Shown here piece after piece: positions 1 to 5,232 of a stretch of DNA of 5,232 bases. Both the position numbers and the translations under genes were made by a program. Each line of letters opens with the position of its first letter. Within the stretch, counting starts at the first letter, position 1. Source of the DNA: Firmicutes bacterium UBA6811 (GTDB lineage Bacteria > Bacillota > SHA-98 > UBA4971); contig DKEX01000006.1 in assembly GCA_002452295.1 (NCBI GenBank), positions 1 through 5,232 of the forward strand. The letters run 5' to 3'. The notes beneath the pieces were generated by a model, which was not told where the DNA came from, ran no database searches, and saw only the letters and a program-made list of their open reading frames with translations.

Positions 1-139
1 ATCCCTTGGAAGAGCTACGCCGTCAAAGGCCGCCAAGGCCGGGAGTCGGCCTGCCAAATGGCCCTGCCAGACCCGCCAAACCGGATGGCATTCCGTATCT
101 GACAAAGCAGTATTAGAAGACCGCTCCAGAACCGCCAGC

Positions 140-319
140 ACCCATTGGTACGGCCACGTCAACATCGAATTCAGTAGGGCTTACGCCATGCGCCACATTG
201 CCGATGGGGCGTTCTGAAGCATCCTCCTAGACGGCGCTCCTGCCCAGTATGTGCCCGGCGAACAGGAGGTCTTCTTGCCTGAGTCTATCCTGAGGGTGCG
301 GCTCGAGAAATCTCTGTGG
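140..319 (+). pseudogene. Possible decayed coding remnant, family not recognised
   Basis: One frame reads as plausible protein on both sides of an in-frame TGA at 215-217. Before the stop it gives THWYGHVNIEFSRAYAM and then RHIADGAF; after it, SILLDGAPAQYVPGEQEVF and then a segment ending in RVRLEKSLW. Third codon positions in this stretch are mostly G or C, as in the intact genes downstream, while the same frame before 140 and after about 320 loses that bias and stops looking like protein. A single TGG to TGA or CGA to TGA change would join the two halves, so this may be the degraded 3' end of a gene from the left. The downstream half also has a GTG at 251, but no good ribosome-binding site precedes it. 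I do not recognise the family. A chance open frame, or an intact gene ending at the TGA, are alternatives. Confidence 0.3.
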
Positions 320-376
320 AGATGCCAGGATGCAAAGGAGGATTCTGGGCAGGTGTGTAGAAGCATATCACCACCA

Positions 377-401
377 TTAAAACGTCCGGTGAACGAATTA
401 A
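377..401. promoter_or_regulatory. Candidate operator: 25-bp imperfect palindrome
   Basis: TTAAAACGT (377-385) and ACGAATTAA (393-401) form arms that pair at 7 of 9 positions around a 7-bp centre, CCGGTGA. Known ROK repressors such as XylR and NagC bind dyads with AT-rich outer arms. This site lies about 115-140 bp upstream of the regulator start, in the most AT-rich patch of the leader. Autoregulation by the neighbouring ROK protein is an inference from position and symmetry only; a second copy was not found in this window. Confidence 0.35.
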
Positions 402-500
402 GACCGCGCTGCACAAGCGTGCGGATAGAATGCGCGCAACGCATGCGGGGCGGGTAGGTAGAGAGTGTTCGGTCACGGAACGGATTTACGTGCAAGCGCC

Positions 501-506
501 GGAGGG
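501..506 (+). promoter_or_regulatory. Shine-Dalgarno for the ROK regulator
   Basis: GGAGGG lies 10 bases before the ATG at 517 and supports that start over the in-frame ATG at 430, which would add 29 residues with no family resemblance. The spacing is slightly long. An in-frame GTG at 490 lacks a comparable site. Confidence 0.6.
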
Positions 507-516
507 AACGAGTCGC

Positions 517-1806
517 ATGAAGGGGATCAGGACGGGAGACAGGCAGCTCATACGGGACCTCAACATGTCCATCGTCATCGGCGCGATAAGGCGCCACGGG
601 CCCATTCCCAGGGTTGATATCGCCCGGATGACCACCCTCGGCCGCTCGACGGTGTCCGAGCTCACGGCGATCCTCCTGAAGGAGGGCTTCATCAGGGAGA
701 TCGGCAGCCAGGAACAGGAGGAGAAGAGGCGGTCGCTCGGCAGGCGCCCGGTCCTCCTCGAGTTCAACCCGAGGGCCAGGTTCGTGGCGGGGGTGAAGCT
801 GGCGCCGAGGATGGTCTCGGCCGCCATCACCGACCTCGAGGCTGAGATCCTGGATACCACCGAGGTGCCGCTGGACGAGAAGGCCAGCGAGAAGGCCGTC
901 CGGCAGCAGGTGTCGAGGGCCATCCGCGAGGTCATGTCGAAAAGCGGCACGGGCATTGAGAAGGTGGTGGGGATCGGCGTGGCCCTGCCCGGAATAGTGG
1001 ACAACCGCACCGGGGTGTCCATATCGCCACGGTTCTTCCTGTGGCAGAACCTCCCGCTCAAGCACCTCCTCGAGGAGGAGTTCGGGATACCCGTGTTCAT
1101 CGACAACGACGCCAACGCGGCGGCGCTCGGAGAGAAATGGCGCGGCAGGGGCCGTGAGGCTGAGAACATGGTCCTGGTGACGGTGGGCGTGGGCATCGGC
1201 GGAGGCATCATCATCAACAACCAGCTCTACCGTGGCTCGGTGGCCGGGGCGGGCGAGGTTGGTCACATCACCATCAACGAGGACGGCCCTGAATGTTCCT
1301 GCGGAAACCGCGGTTGTCTCGAGGCCCTGGCCTCGGATAGCGCCGTGGAGCGGGAAATGCGAAGCCTCGTGAAGGCCGGGGCGAGCACCGCCGTCGTCGA
1401 GGTTGCCGGCGGGGACCCGGAGAGGATCACCCGCGCGATGATCGTTGAGGCGGCGAAGGCGGGTGACGCCACCGCCATCGGCGTGGTGAGGACGGCTGGC
1501 CAGCACATCGGCGTCGGGCTTGCGAGCATAGTCAACATCCTCAACCCCGAGATGATCGTCGTGGCCGGGGAGGCAGCCCAGGAAGCGGGGGACCTGCTCC
1601 TGGATCCCATAAGGGAGACAATCGCCAGGCGGTCCATGGGCGTGCTGGCCCAGAGAGTGGAGGTCGTCACATCCGCACTGGGCGACCGGATCTGGGTCAC
1701 AGGCGCCGCCGCCCTCGTCTTGCAGGACTTCTTCGGAGTGCCCATCTACGAGCGGGGGCGACCCGTGGCGGCGGTGTCGCTGCCTGAGCTCATGCAGGGG
1801 TCGTGA
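517..1806 (+). CDS. ROK-family transcriptional regulator (NagC/XylR type)
   Basis: This is a 429-residue sugar-responsive DNA-binding protein, a normal length for NagC/XylR-type ROK repressors. The N-terminus has the usual TGDRQLIRDLN lead-in (residues 6-16) and a winged helix-turn-helix at about 14-60, with VDIARMTTLGRSTVSELTA as its core. A basic linker ending in GRRPVLLEFNP follows, then the ROK domain at about 88-405. Key ROK elements are present: DNDAN (196-200, with the Asp that is the catalytic base in ROK kinases), the glycine-rich VGVGIGGGIII (about 223-233), AGEVGH (245-250) and the zinc site made of His250, Cys260, Cys262 and Cys267 in the CSCGNRGCLE segment. The first phosphate-binding motif of ROK kinases (DxGGT) is replaced by GVKLAPRM, so kinase activity is unlikely. 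Retained Glu247 and His250 argue that it still binds a sugar. It heads the cluster and probably controls the glycosidase and transporter downstream. The effector sugar cannot be read from sequence. Confidence 0.95.
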   Translation: MKGIRTGDRQLIRDLNMSIVIGAIRRHGPIPRVDIARMTTLGRSTVSELTAILLKEGFIREIGSQEQEEKRRSLGRRPVLLEFNPRARFVAGVKLAPRMVSAAITDLEAEILDTTEVPLDEKASEKAVRQQVSRAIREVMSKSGTGIEKVVGIGVALPGIVDNRTGVSISPRFFLWQNLPLKHLLEEEFGIPVFIDNDANAAALGEKWRGRGREAENMVLVTVGVGIGGGIIINNQLYRGSVAGAGEVGHITINEDGPECSCGNRGCLEALASDSAVEREMRSLVKAGASTAVVEVAGGDPERITRAMIVEAAKAGDATAIGVVRTAGQHIGVGLASIVNILNPEMIVVAGEAAQEAGDLLLDPIRETIARRSMGVLAQRVEVVTSALGDRIWVTGAAALVLQDFFGVPIYERGRPVAAVSLPELMQGS

Positions 1807-1846
1807 TGGTCCGGCGCGGGGCCGGGCCGGCGGCTGTGGTGGAGGT

Positions 1847-1860
1847 GCCCCCTTGGGGGC
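1847..1860 (+). repeat. Short perfect GC hairpin after the regulator
   Basis: GCCCCC and GGGGGC are separated by TT, about 40 bp after the regulator stop. The stem could fold in RNA with the innermost pair open, giving a 4-nt loop. The following bases (TTCGGCC) are not a U-tract, so intrinsic termination is doubtful. It may slow or destabilise transcripts running out of the regulator gene. Confidence 0.3.
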
Positions 1861-1864
1861 TTCG

Positions 1865-1924
1865 GCCATCCGCAGGACGGTGTGGGCCACCCGTGGGCAC
1901 ACCGTGGCGCGGGGCCTGCGAGGC
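1865..1924. repeat. Nested GC-rich inverted repeat in the gap before the GH15 gene
   Basis: The 170-bp gap between the regulator and the glycosidase contains a perfect 8-bp inverted repeat, ACGGTGTG (1877-1884) with CACACCGT (1898-1905), enclosing a smaller CCAC/GTGG pair (1887-1890 with 1893-1896). Immediately outside, CGCAGG (1871-1876) matches CCTGCG (1915-1920), and GCC (1865-1867) can pair with GGC (1922-1924). The left arm is nearly continuous and the right arm has a 9-nt bulge. No run of T follows, so it is not a standard intrinsic terminator. It could be an RNA leader structure, a transcript-stabilising hairpin or a protein-binding dyad. Part of the pairing may be chance in GC-rich DNA. 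Confidence 0.45.
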
Positions 1925-1963
1925 GGGGGCGGGGGACGATGACACGGCAAGACAACAACTGTC

Positions 1964-1969
1964 AGGAGA
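1964..1969 (+). promoter_or_regulatory. Shine-Dalgarno that sets the GH15 start
   Basis: AGGAGA ends 7 bases before the ATG at 1977, an ideal arrangement. It favours this start over a GTG at 1803 that overlaps the regulator's stop codon and would add 58 residues unlike any GH15 sequence. Confidence 0.75.
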
Positions 1970-1976
1970 AGTCGAC

Positions 1977-3206
1977 ATGCGAAACGCGGAAAATGGCGAC
2001 CAGTCCCTGGTCGCGAGGAGCATCGAAGTCATCAGGCGGAACCAGCACCCGTCGGGCGCGTATGTCGCGTCTCCCGAGTTTCCGAGCTACGCCTACTGCT
2101 GGCTCCGTGACGGCACGTTCACCGCGTACGCCATGGATCTCTTCGGCGAGCACGGGAGCGCCCGCGCCTACCACCTCTGGGTCAACCGGACCATCCTTGC
2201 TAACCGCGCGAGGCTCGAGGATGCCGTGGAGGCCGTGAGAGCCGGGCGGAAGATCGCTTCCGACGCCTTGCTGCCGGCAAGGTTCACGCTCGACGGCGGG
2301 CGCGACCTGAGTGACTGGCCCAACTTCCAGCTCGACGGGTACGGCACGTGGCTCTGGGGCTTGGCCGAGCACGTGGGCCTCACCACAGGCGATGTTGCCC
2401 TCCTGCGGAAGACGCAGGAGGGCGTCAGGCTTACCCTGGAGTACCTGGGGCTGTGCTGGCGGATGCCGAACCACGACTGCTGGGAGGAGCACGGCGACAG
2501 GGTGCACACTTCCACACTGGTGTGCCTCGCCGGGGGCATCGGGCGAATCGCGGCGCTGACCGGGGATGCGCGGGCCGGGGCGCTGGCGGCCGAGATCAGG
2601 GAGTACATCCTGAAGCATGGCGTTGTGGAAGGCCGGTTGAGCAAGTTCTGCCATCCCTGCCGTGTAGGGCAAAGCGTATCACCCGAGAGACCTGGCCGCG
2701 GGGGAACAGCGGTGGGCTCGGCCCGTGGAGGCGACGGCAATGACAGCGGCGAATGTCGCAAGCCCGAGCTGGGCCGGGAGGTGGACGCGAGCCTGTTGTG
2801 GGCCGCCATGCCTTTCGATGCGTTGGACCCGCTCGACCCAAGGATGGTCCGGACTGTGGAGAAGATCGAGCGTGACCTGGTAAGGGGGCATGGGGTGAGG
2901 CGCTATGCCACCGACACCTACTATGGAGGCGGGCTGTGGCTGCTCCTCTCCGCGTGGTTGGGCTGGTACTACTGCCGCGTGGGGCGCCGGGCCGAGGCCG
3001 CGTCGTGCCTCGAATGGATCGAGGCACGGGCCGATGAGGAAGGCCTCATGCCCGAGCAGGTGAGCGTGGACCTGATCGAACCCGCTTACTACCAGCCATG
3101 GGTCGATCGGTGGGGCCCGGTCGCCAAGCCGCTTCTGTGGTCGCACGCGATGTACCTCGTGCTATGGCACGAGCTTCGGGGTTCAGAACGTGGAATTCGA
3201 AGCTAA
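1977..3206 (+). CDS. GH15-family alpha-glucosidase (glucoamylase / isomaltose glucohydrolase-like), cytoplasmic
   Basis: This is a 409-residue inverting exo-alpha-glucosidase that should release beta-glucose from the non-reducing end of a short alpha-glucoside. GH15 hallmarks appear in order: SYAYCWLRDGTF (37-48, with the substrate-binding Arg44-Asp45), NFQLDGYGTWLW (116-127), CWEEHGDR (168-175, Glu170 the expected general acid), VDASLLWAAMPF (269-280), RYATDTYYGGGLW (309-321), GLMPEQ (356-361, Glu360 the expected general base) and LLWSHAMYL (386-394). The protein is only the (alpha/alpha)6 catalytic barrel: it lacks the N-terminal beta-sandwich of most bacterial glucoamylases and any signal peptide. 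That compact form resembles the isomaltose glucohydrolase type, which suits hydrolysis of imported disaccharides, though trehalose, maltose or other alpha-glucosides cannot be excluded. Residues about 225-268 are an unusual Gly/Arg-rich insertion containing Cys225, Cys228 and Cys260. The gene starts 170 bp after the regulator, and permease 1 follows after 20 bp, so it is probably cotranscribed with the transporter. Confidence 0.9.
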   Translation: MRNAENGDQSLVARSIEVIRRNQHPSGAYVASPEFPSYAYCWLRDGTFTAYAMDLFGEHGSARAYHLWVNRTILANRARLEDAVEAVRAGRKIASDALLPARFTLDGGRDLSDWPNFQLDGYGTWLWGLAEHVGLTTGDVALLRKTQEGVRLTLEYLGLCWRMPNHDCWEEHGDRVHTSTLVCLAGGIGRIAALTGDARAGALAAEIREYILKHGVVEGRLSKFCHPCRVGQSVSPERPGRGGTAVGSARGGDGNDSGECRKPELGREVDASLLWAAMPFDALDPLDPRMVRTVEKIERDLVRGHGVRRYATDTYYGGGLWLLLSAWLGWYYCRVGRRAEAASCLEWIEARADEEGLMPEQVSVDLIEPAYYQPWVDRWGPVAKPLLWSHAMYLVLWHELRGSERGIRS

Positions 3207-3211
3207 CGGAC

Positions 3212-3217
3212 GGGGGG
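3212..3217 (+). promoter_or_regulatory. Shine-Dalgarno for permease 1
   Basis: A run of six G lies 9 bases before the ATG at 3227. It supports this start rather than the longer open frame from 3098, which would lie inside the GH15 gene and add 43 residues not expected in the family. Confidence 0.5.
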
Positions 3218-3226
3218 TGTAGTGGC

Positions 3227-4111
3227 ATGTATGCCGGGCGGGGCAGGAGAGGATCCCTGACCATCGCTGTCTTCCTTCTACCGACGATAGTCGGGTTTAT
3301 ACTGTTCAGTTTCACTCCAATCCTGCGCTCCCTTTACTTGAGCTTTACGTCCTGGGACATCCTCCAGCCGGCGGAGTGGGTCGGCATCGAGAACTATCGC
3401 CAGCTCCTTGCGAGCGAGGAGTTCTGGAGGGTCGTGGGAAACACGGCTGAGTACATCGTCCTCTACATTCCCCTGATGCTGGCTTCGTCCCTCGCCGTCG
3501 CCTCTCTCCTCAACCGGCGCTTTCGCGGCGTGCTGGTGTACAAGGTCCTGTTCTTCCTGCCCGTCCTTACGTCGTGGGTGGCGGGTTCGCTCATCTGGCG
3601 CTGGATCCTGAACTACAGGTACGGCATCGTCAACGTGCTTCTGGGGTTCGTGGGCATAAAGGGGCCGGCGTGGCTCGATGACAGGCTGTGGGCTATGCCC
3701 GGGATAGTGCTCGCCAGCGTCTGGAAGGACGTCGGGTTCTTCGCTCTGATATTCCTCGGGGCACTCAAGGGCATCAACACTGACTACTACGAGGCGGCTG
3801 CAATCGACGGCGCCACGCCCTGGCAGCGGTTCAGGCACATCACTCTGCCGCTCGTGTCGCCCACCACGTTCTTCGTGCTGGTGACCTCCATCATCAACTC
3901 GTTCCAGGTCTTCGCCCAGGTCATGATCATGACCGACGCGGGGCCGGCCGGGGCAACCCAGGTCATCATAGAGCGGATATACCGCTACGCATTCCAGTTC
4001 TACAAGATGGGCTACGCGTCGACGCTGTCGTGGGTTCTCTTTGCGATGGTTTTCGTTGTCACCTACATCCAGTGGCATCTCCAGAAGAGGTGGGTGACGT
4101 ATGATGCGTAG
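3227..4111 (+). CDS. Sugar ABC transporter permease, MalF/UgpA-like (CUT1 family)
   Basis: This 294-residue inner-membrane protein forms half of the translocation channel of a binding-protein-dependent sugar importer. About six hydrophobic segments can be seen, near residues 12-32, 75-95, 105-125, 155-178, 212-232 and 265-285. The cytoplasmic EAA loop that docks on the ATPase is clear: EAAAIDGATPWQRFRHITLP, with Glu189, Gly195 and Leu207-Pro208 at the conserved positions. The N-terminal stretch FLLPTIVGFILFSFTPI followed by SLYLSFTSWD is typical of the first permease of CUT1 systems. The start lies 20 bp after the GH15 stop and the end overlaps permease 2, so the three genes look like one transcript. 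The substrate cannot be read from permeases; the glycosidase next door suggests an alpha-glucoside. Confidence 0.93.
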   Translation: MYAGRGRRGSLTIAVFLLPTIVGFILFSFTPILRSLYLSFTSWDILQPAEWVGIENYRQLLASEEFWRVVGNTAEYIVLYIPLMLASSLAVASLLNRRFRGVLVYKVLFFLPVLTSWVAGSLIWRWILNYRYGIVNVLLGFVGIKGPAWLDDRLWAMPGIVLASVWKDVGFFALIFLGALKGINTDYYEAAAIDGATPWQRFRHITLPLVSPTTFFVLVTSIINSFQVFAQVMIMTDAGPAGATQVIIERIYRYAFQFYKMGYASTLSWVLFAMVFVVTYIQWHLQKRWVTYDA

Positions 4112-4943
4112 AGCCATCGTCGCACTCAGGACGGTCTCGTTCTACCTGGTCATCTCAGCGGTGGCCCTTGTGATGATCCTGCCGTTCCTCTGGATGATCA
4201 GCACATCGCTCAAGGAGCACGAGGCTATCATGATCCTGCCCATCCGCTGGATACCTGAAAAGGTGAGCTTCCAGAGCTATCGGGACATATTCTCCATCTC
4301 GACGATGGTGCCTTTCCACAGGGCGGCCCTGAACAGCCTCATCGTTTCGATCATGGCGACCTTCGTCACGCTCGTCTCGACCTCCATGGCCGCCTTCGCC
4401 CTCGCCAAGCTGGACTTCAAACACCGTGACCAGCTGTTCCTGGTGTTTCTTGCGACCATGATGGTCCCGGGCGCTGTAACGATGATCCCCAACTACCTCG
4501 TGCTGCGCAGCCTGCGCCTGCTCAACACGTTCACCGGGCTCGTGCTTCCGTCCATCTATAACGCCTGGGCCCTGTTCCTGCTCAGGCAGAACATCAAGGC
4601 CATCCCCGAGGCGTACTTTGAGGCCGTGCTCGTCGACGGCGGGACAGCGTTCACGATGTACCGCCACATAGTGCTGCCCCTGGCAAAGCCCATCCTCGCC
4701 ACTCTTGGGGTGCTGACGTTCATGGGGACGTGGAACGACTACCTCTGGCCGCTCATCGTGCTGTCGGACCCGAGCAAGATGACCCTCACCCTTGCCCTCA
4801 ACAACCTGAACGCCAGGTGGGGGGAGCACTGGGAGATGCTGATGGCCGGGAACCTCGTGTCCATGGTTCCCATCATAATCGTGTATCTCGCGGCTCAGAA
4901 GTACTTCGAAACGGGGATCACCGTGGGCGGCTTGAAGGCCTGA
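4101..4943 (+). CDS. Sugar ABC transporter permease, MalG/UgpE-like (CUT1 family)
   Basis: This 280-residue inner-membrane protein is the partner of the preceding permease. It begins inside that gene (11-bp overlap), which implies translational coupling; GAGGTGG at 4087-4093 serves as ribosome-binding site. An ATG at 4104 is an equally possible start, one residue shorter. Hydrophobic segments lie near residues 12-34, 78-102, 110-132, 142-162, 196-220 and 248-265. Family landmarks include PFLWMISTSLK (28-38), NSL at the start of the second segment, GTWNDYLWPL (209-218) and a C-terminus ending GITVGGLKA. The EAA loop reads EAVLVDGGTAFTMYRHIVLP (174-193); its second Ala is Val and the residue after DG is Gly, which is mild variation within the family. 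The protein should pair with permease 1 and an unlinked or downstream ATPase. Confidence 0.93.
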   Translation: MMRRAIVALRTVSFYLVISAVALVMILPFLWMISTSLKEHEAIMILPIRWIPEKVSFQSYRDIFSISTMVPFHRAALNSLIVSIMATFVTLVSTSMAAFALAKLDFKHRDQLFLVFLATMMVPGAVTMIPNYLVLRSLRLLNTFTGLVLPSIYNAWALFLLRQNIKAIPEAYFEAVLVDGGTAFTMYRHIVLPLAKPILATLGVLTFMGTWNDYLWPLIVLSDPSKMTLTLALNNLNARWGEHWEMLMAGNLVSMVPIIIVYLAAQKYFETGITVGGLKA

Positions 4944-5082
4944 GTGGGGTCGATGCGTCCTCTGTGCGGAAGGCAGGTGATGTCCAGGAAGCGACGATAG
5001 TGCGTCCCATCGTTTGAGGTCGGTTGTGACTGGACCAAACTCGAAGCCAGTTAGGCGCCCCACATGAAAGGGAGGGAAAGAC
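4944..5082 (+). other. Gap between permease 2 and the binding-protein gene, with a stem-loop
   Basis: These 139 bp contain no supported gene. GTTTG and GTC (5012-5016, 5019-5021) can pair with GAC and CAAAC (5033-5040), an 8-bp stem with a 2-nt bulge and an 11-nt loop. No T-run follows, so it is not a clear terminator. Intercistronic hairpins near binding-protein genes often adjust the amount of binding protein relative to permeases, but here the role is only a guess. No convincing promoter was found. Confidence 0.35.
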
Positions 5083-5232
5083 ATGTTCACCCGCAGGGCA
5101 TTGCTTGTTCTGGTGTGTTTCGCGCTCGTACTGAGCTTATCCGGCAGCATCTTGGCCGCGAAGAAAGTCGTGATAACCTACGGCAACTTCTCGGCGGGGA
5201 AAGACAACGAGCCCACGCTTAACGCGATGAAG
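5083..5232 (+). CDS. Sugar ABC transporter extracellular solute-binding protein (N-terminal part; gene continues past the right edge)
   Basis: Only the first 50 codons are present. They encode a classic export signal: two arginines at positions 4-5, a hydrophobic core (ALLVLVCFALVLSL) and a small-residue region SGSILAA before Lys27-Lys28. The mature start, KKVVITYGNF, is a short beta-strand lead typical of family 1 sugar-binding proteins, which open with a strand and then a helix such as the NEPTLNAMK beginning here. There is no lipobox: Cys12 lies inside the hydrophobic core and no Cys sits at a cleavage site, so the protein appears to be released by signal peptidase I. GGGAGGG (5070-5076) ends 6 bases before the ATG. 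It should deliver the sugar to the two permeases encoded just upstream. The family call rests on this short N-terminus plus position next to the permeases. Confidence 0.8.
   Translation, partial: MFTRRALLVLVCFALVLSLSGSILAAKKVVITYGNFSAGKDNEPTLNAMK

Larger units (their letters stand above)
320..516 (+). other. Regulator leader and probable promoter region
   Basis: No convincing gene is seen here. The stretch is richer in A and T than the genes around it, especially at 360-402, as expected for a promoter. It contains an imperfect palindrome (377-401), a short perfect inverted repeat (430-444) and the regulator's Shine-Dalgarno sequence. A TAGAAT hexamer at 426-431 resembles a -10 box, but nothing at the right distance upstream resembles a sigma-70 -35 box, so no promoter is called with confidence. 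Confidence 0.4.

Noticed and set aside
215..217. TGA as a selenocysteine codon
   Set aside because: No convincing SECIS-like hairpin is seen just downstream and no known selenoprotein motif surrounds it; a broken gene or chance is simpler.
426..431. TAGAAT as a sigma-70 -10 box
   Set aside because: No -35-like hexamer exists at 16-19 bp upstream; the best candidate, TTAAGA at 398-403, is 22 bp away.
430..516. Upstream ATG adding 29 residues to the ROK regulator
   Set aside because: The family's conserved N-terminus begins right after the ATG at 517, which has its own ribosome-binding site; the extension overlaps the putative promoter.
181..1950. Long minus-strand open frame of 589 codons
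   Set aside because: It lies antisense to the clear ROK gene and its translation is His/Pro/Arg/Asp-rich, the usual shadow of a high-GC gene; no domain is visible.
1803..1976. GTG start overlapping the regulator stop, extending the GH15 protein by 58 residues
   Set aside because: The added residues are low-complexity Gly/Pro/Arg sequence with no GH15 resemblance, the stretch holds the inverted repeats, and a well-spaced Shine-Dalgarno marks the ATG at 1977.
5024..5053. Separate promoter for the binding-protein gene beginning with TTGTGA
   Set aside because: No acceptable -10 box lies at the right distance.
3278..5150. Large minus-strand open frames opposite the permeases
   Set aside because: They are antisense to well-supported membrane proteins and their translations are rich in His, Asp and Glu with no recognisable family.
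1..5232. CRISPR array, tRNA or rRNA gene, insertion-sequence ends
   Set aside because: No regularly spaced direct repeats, cloverleaf-like segments, ribosomal RNA motifs or terminal inverted repeats with a transposase were seen on either strand.

Overview
The window is a high-GC bacterial carbohydrate-utilisation locus with every recognisable gene on the + strand. It reads as a sugar-responsive ROK-family repressor, an intracellular GH15 alpha-glucosidase, the two membrane subunits of a CUT1-type sugar ABC importer, and the first 50 codons of the matching solute-binding protein, which runs off the right edge. Codon third positions are strongly G/C and AGG is a common arginine codon. The solute-binding protein has a signal peptide without a lipobox, which fits a periplasmic protein better than a Gram-positive surface lipoprotein. 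A high-GC diderm-like or thermophilic Bacillota lineage, or a comparable bacterium, is plausible, but no taxonomic marker is present, so this is a guess.

Layout: positions 1-516 hold no intact gene. Within them, 140-319 reads like protein but is broken by a TGA, so it is probably the decayed end of an unidentified gene. Positions 320-516 look like regulator leader and carry a 25-bp imperfect palindrome (377-401) that is a candidate operator. The ROK regulator occupies 517-1806. A 170-bp gap (1807-1976) contains a nested GC-rich inverted repeat. The GH15 enzyme occupies 1977-3206 and carries an unusual Gly/Cys-containing insertion next to a conserved catalytic-domain segment. Permease 1 (3227-4111) and permease 2 (4101-4943) overlap by 11 bp. 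A 139-bp gap with a modest stem-loop precedes the solute-binding protein (5083 to the end).

Working model (inference): the binding protein captures an alpha-linked gluco-oligosaccharide, the permease pair imports it, and the cytoplasmic GH15 enzyme releases glucose from its non-reducing end. The ROK protein senses a sugar and controls the cluster. No ATP-binding subunit is visible; it is either past the right edge or is a shared MsmK/MsiK-type ATPase encoded elsewhere. The overall design is a familiar one. I do not see a new type of system here. The points most worth checking are the GH15 insertion, the structured gap before that gene, and the putative operator.
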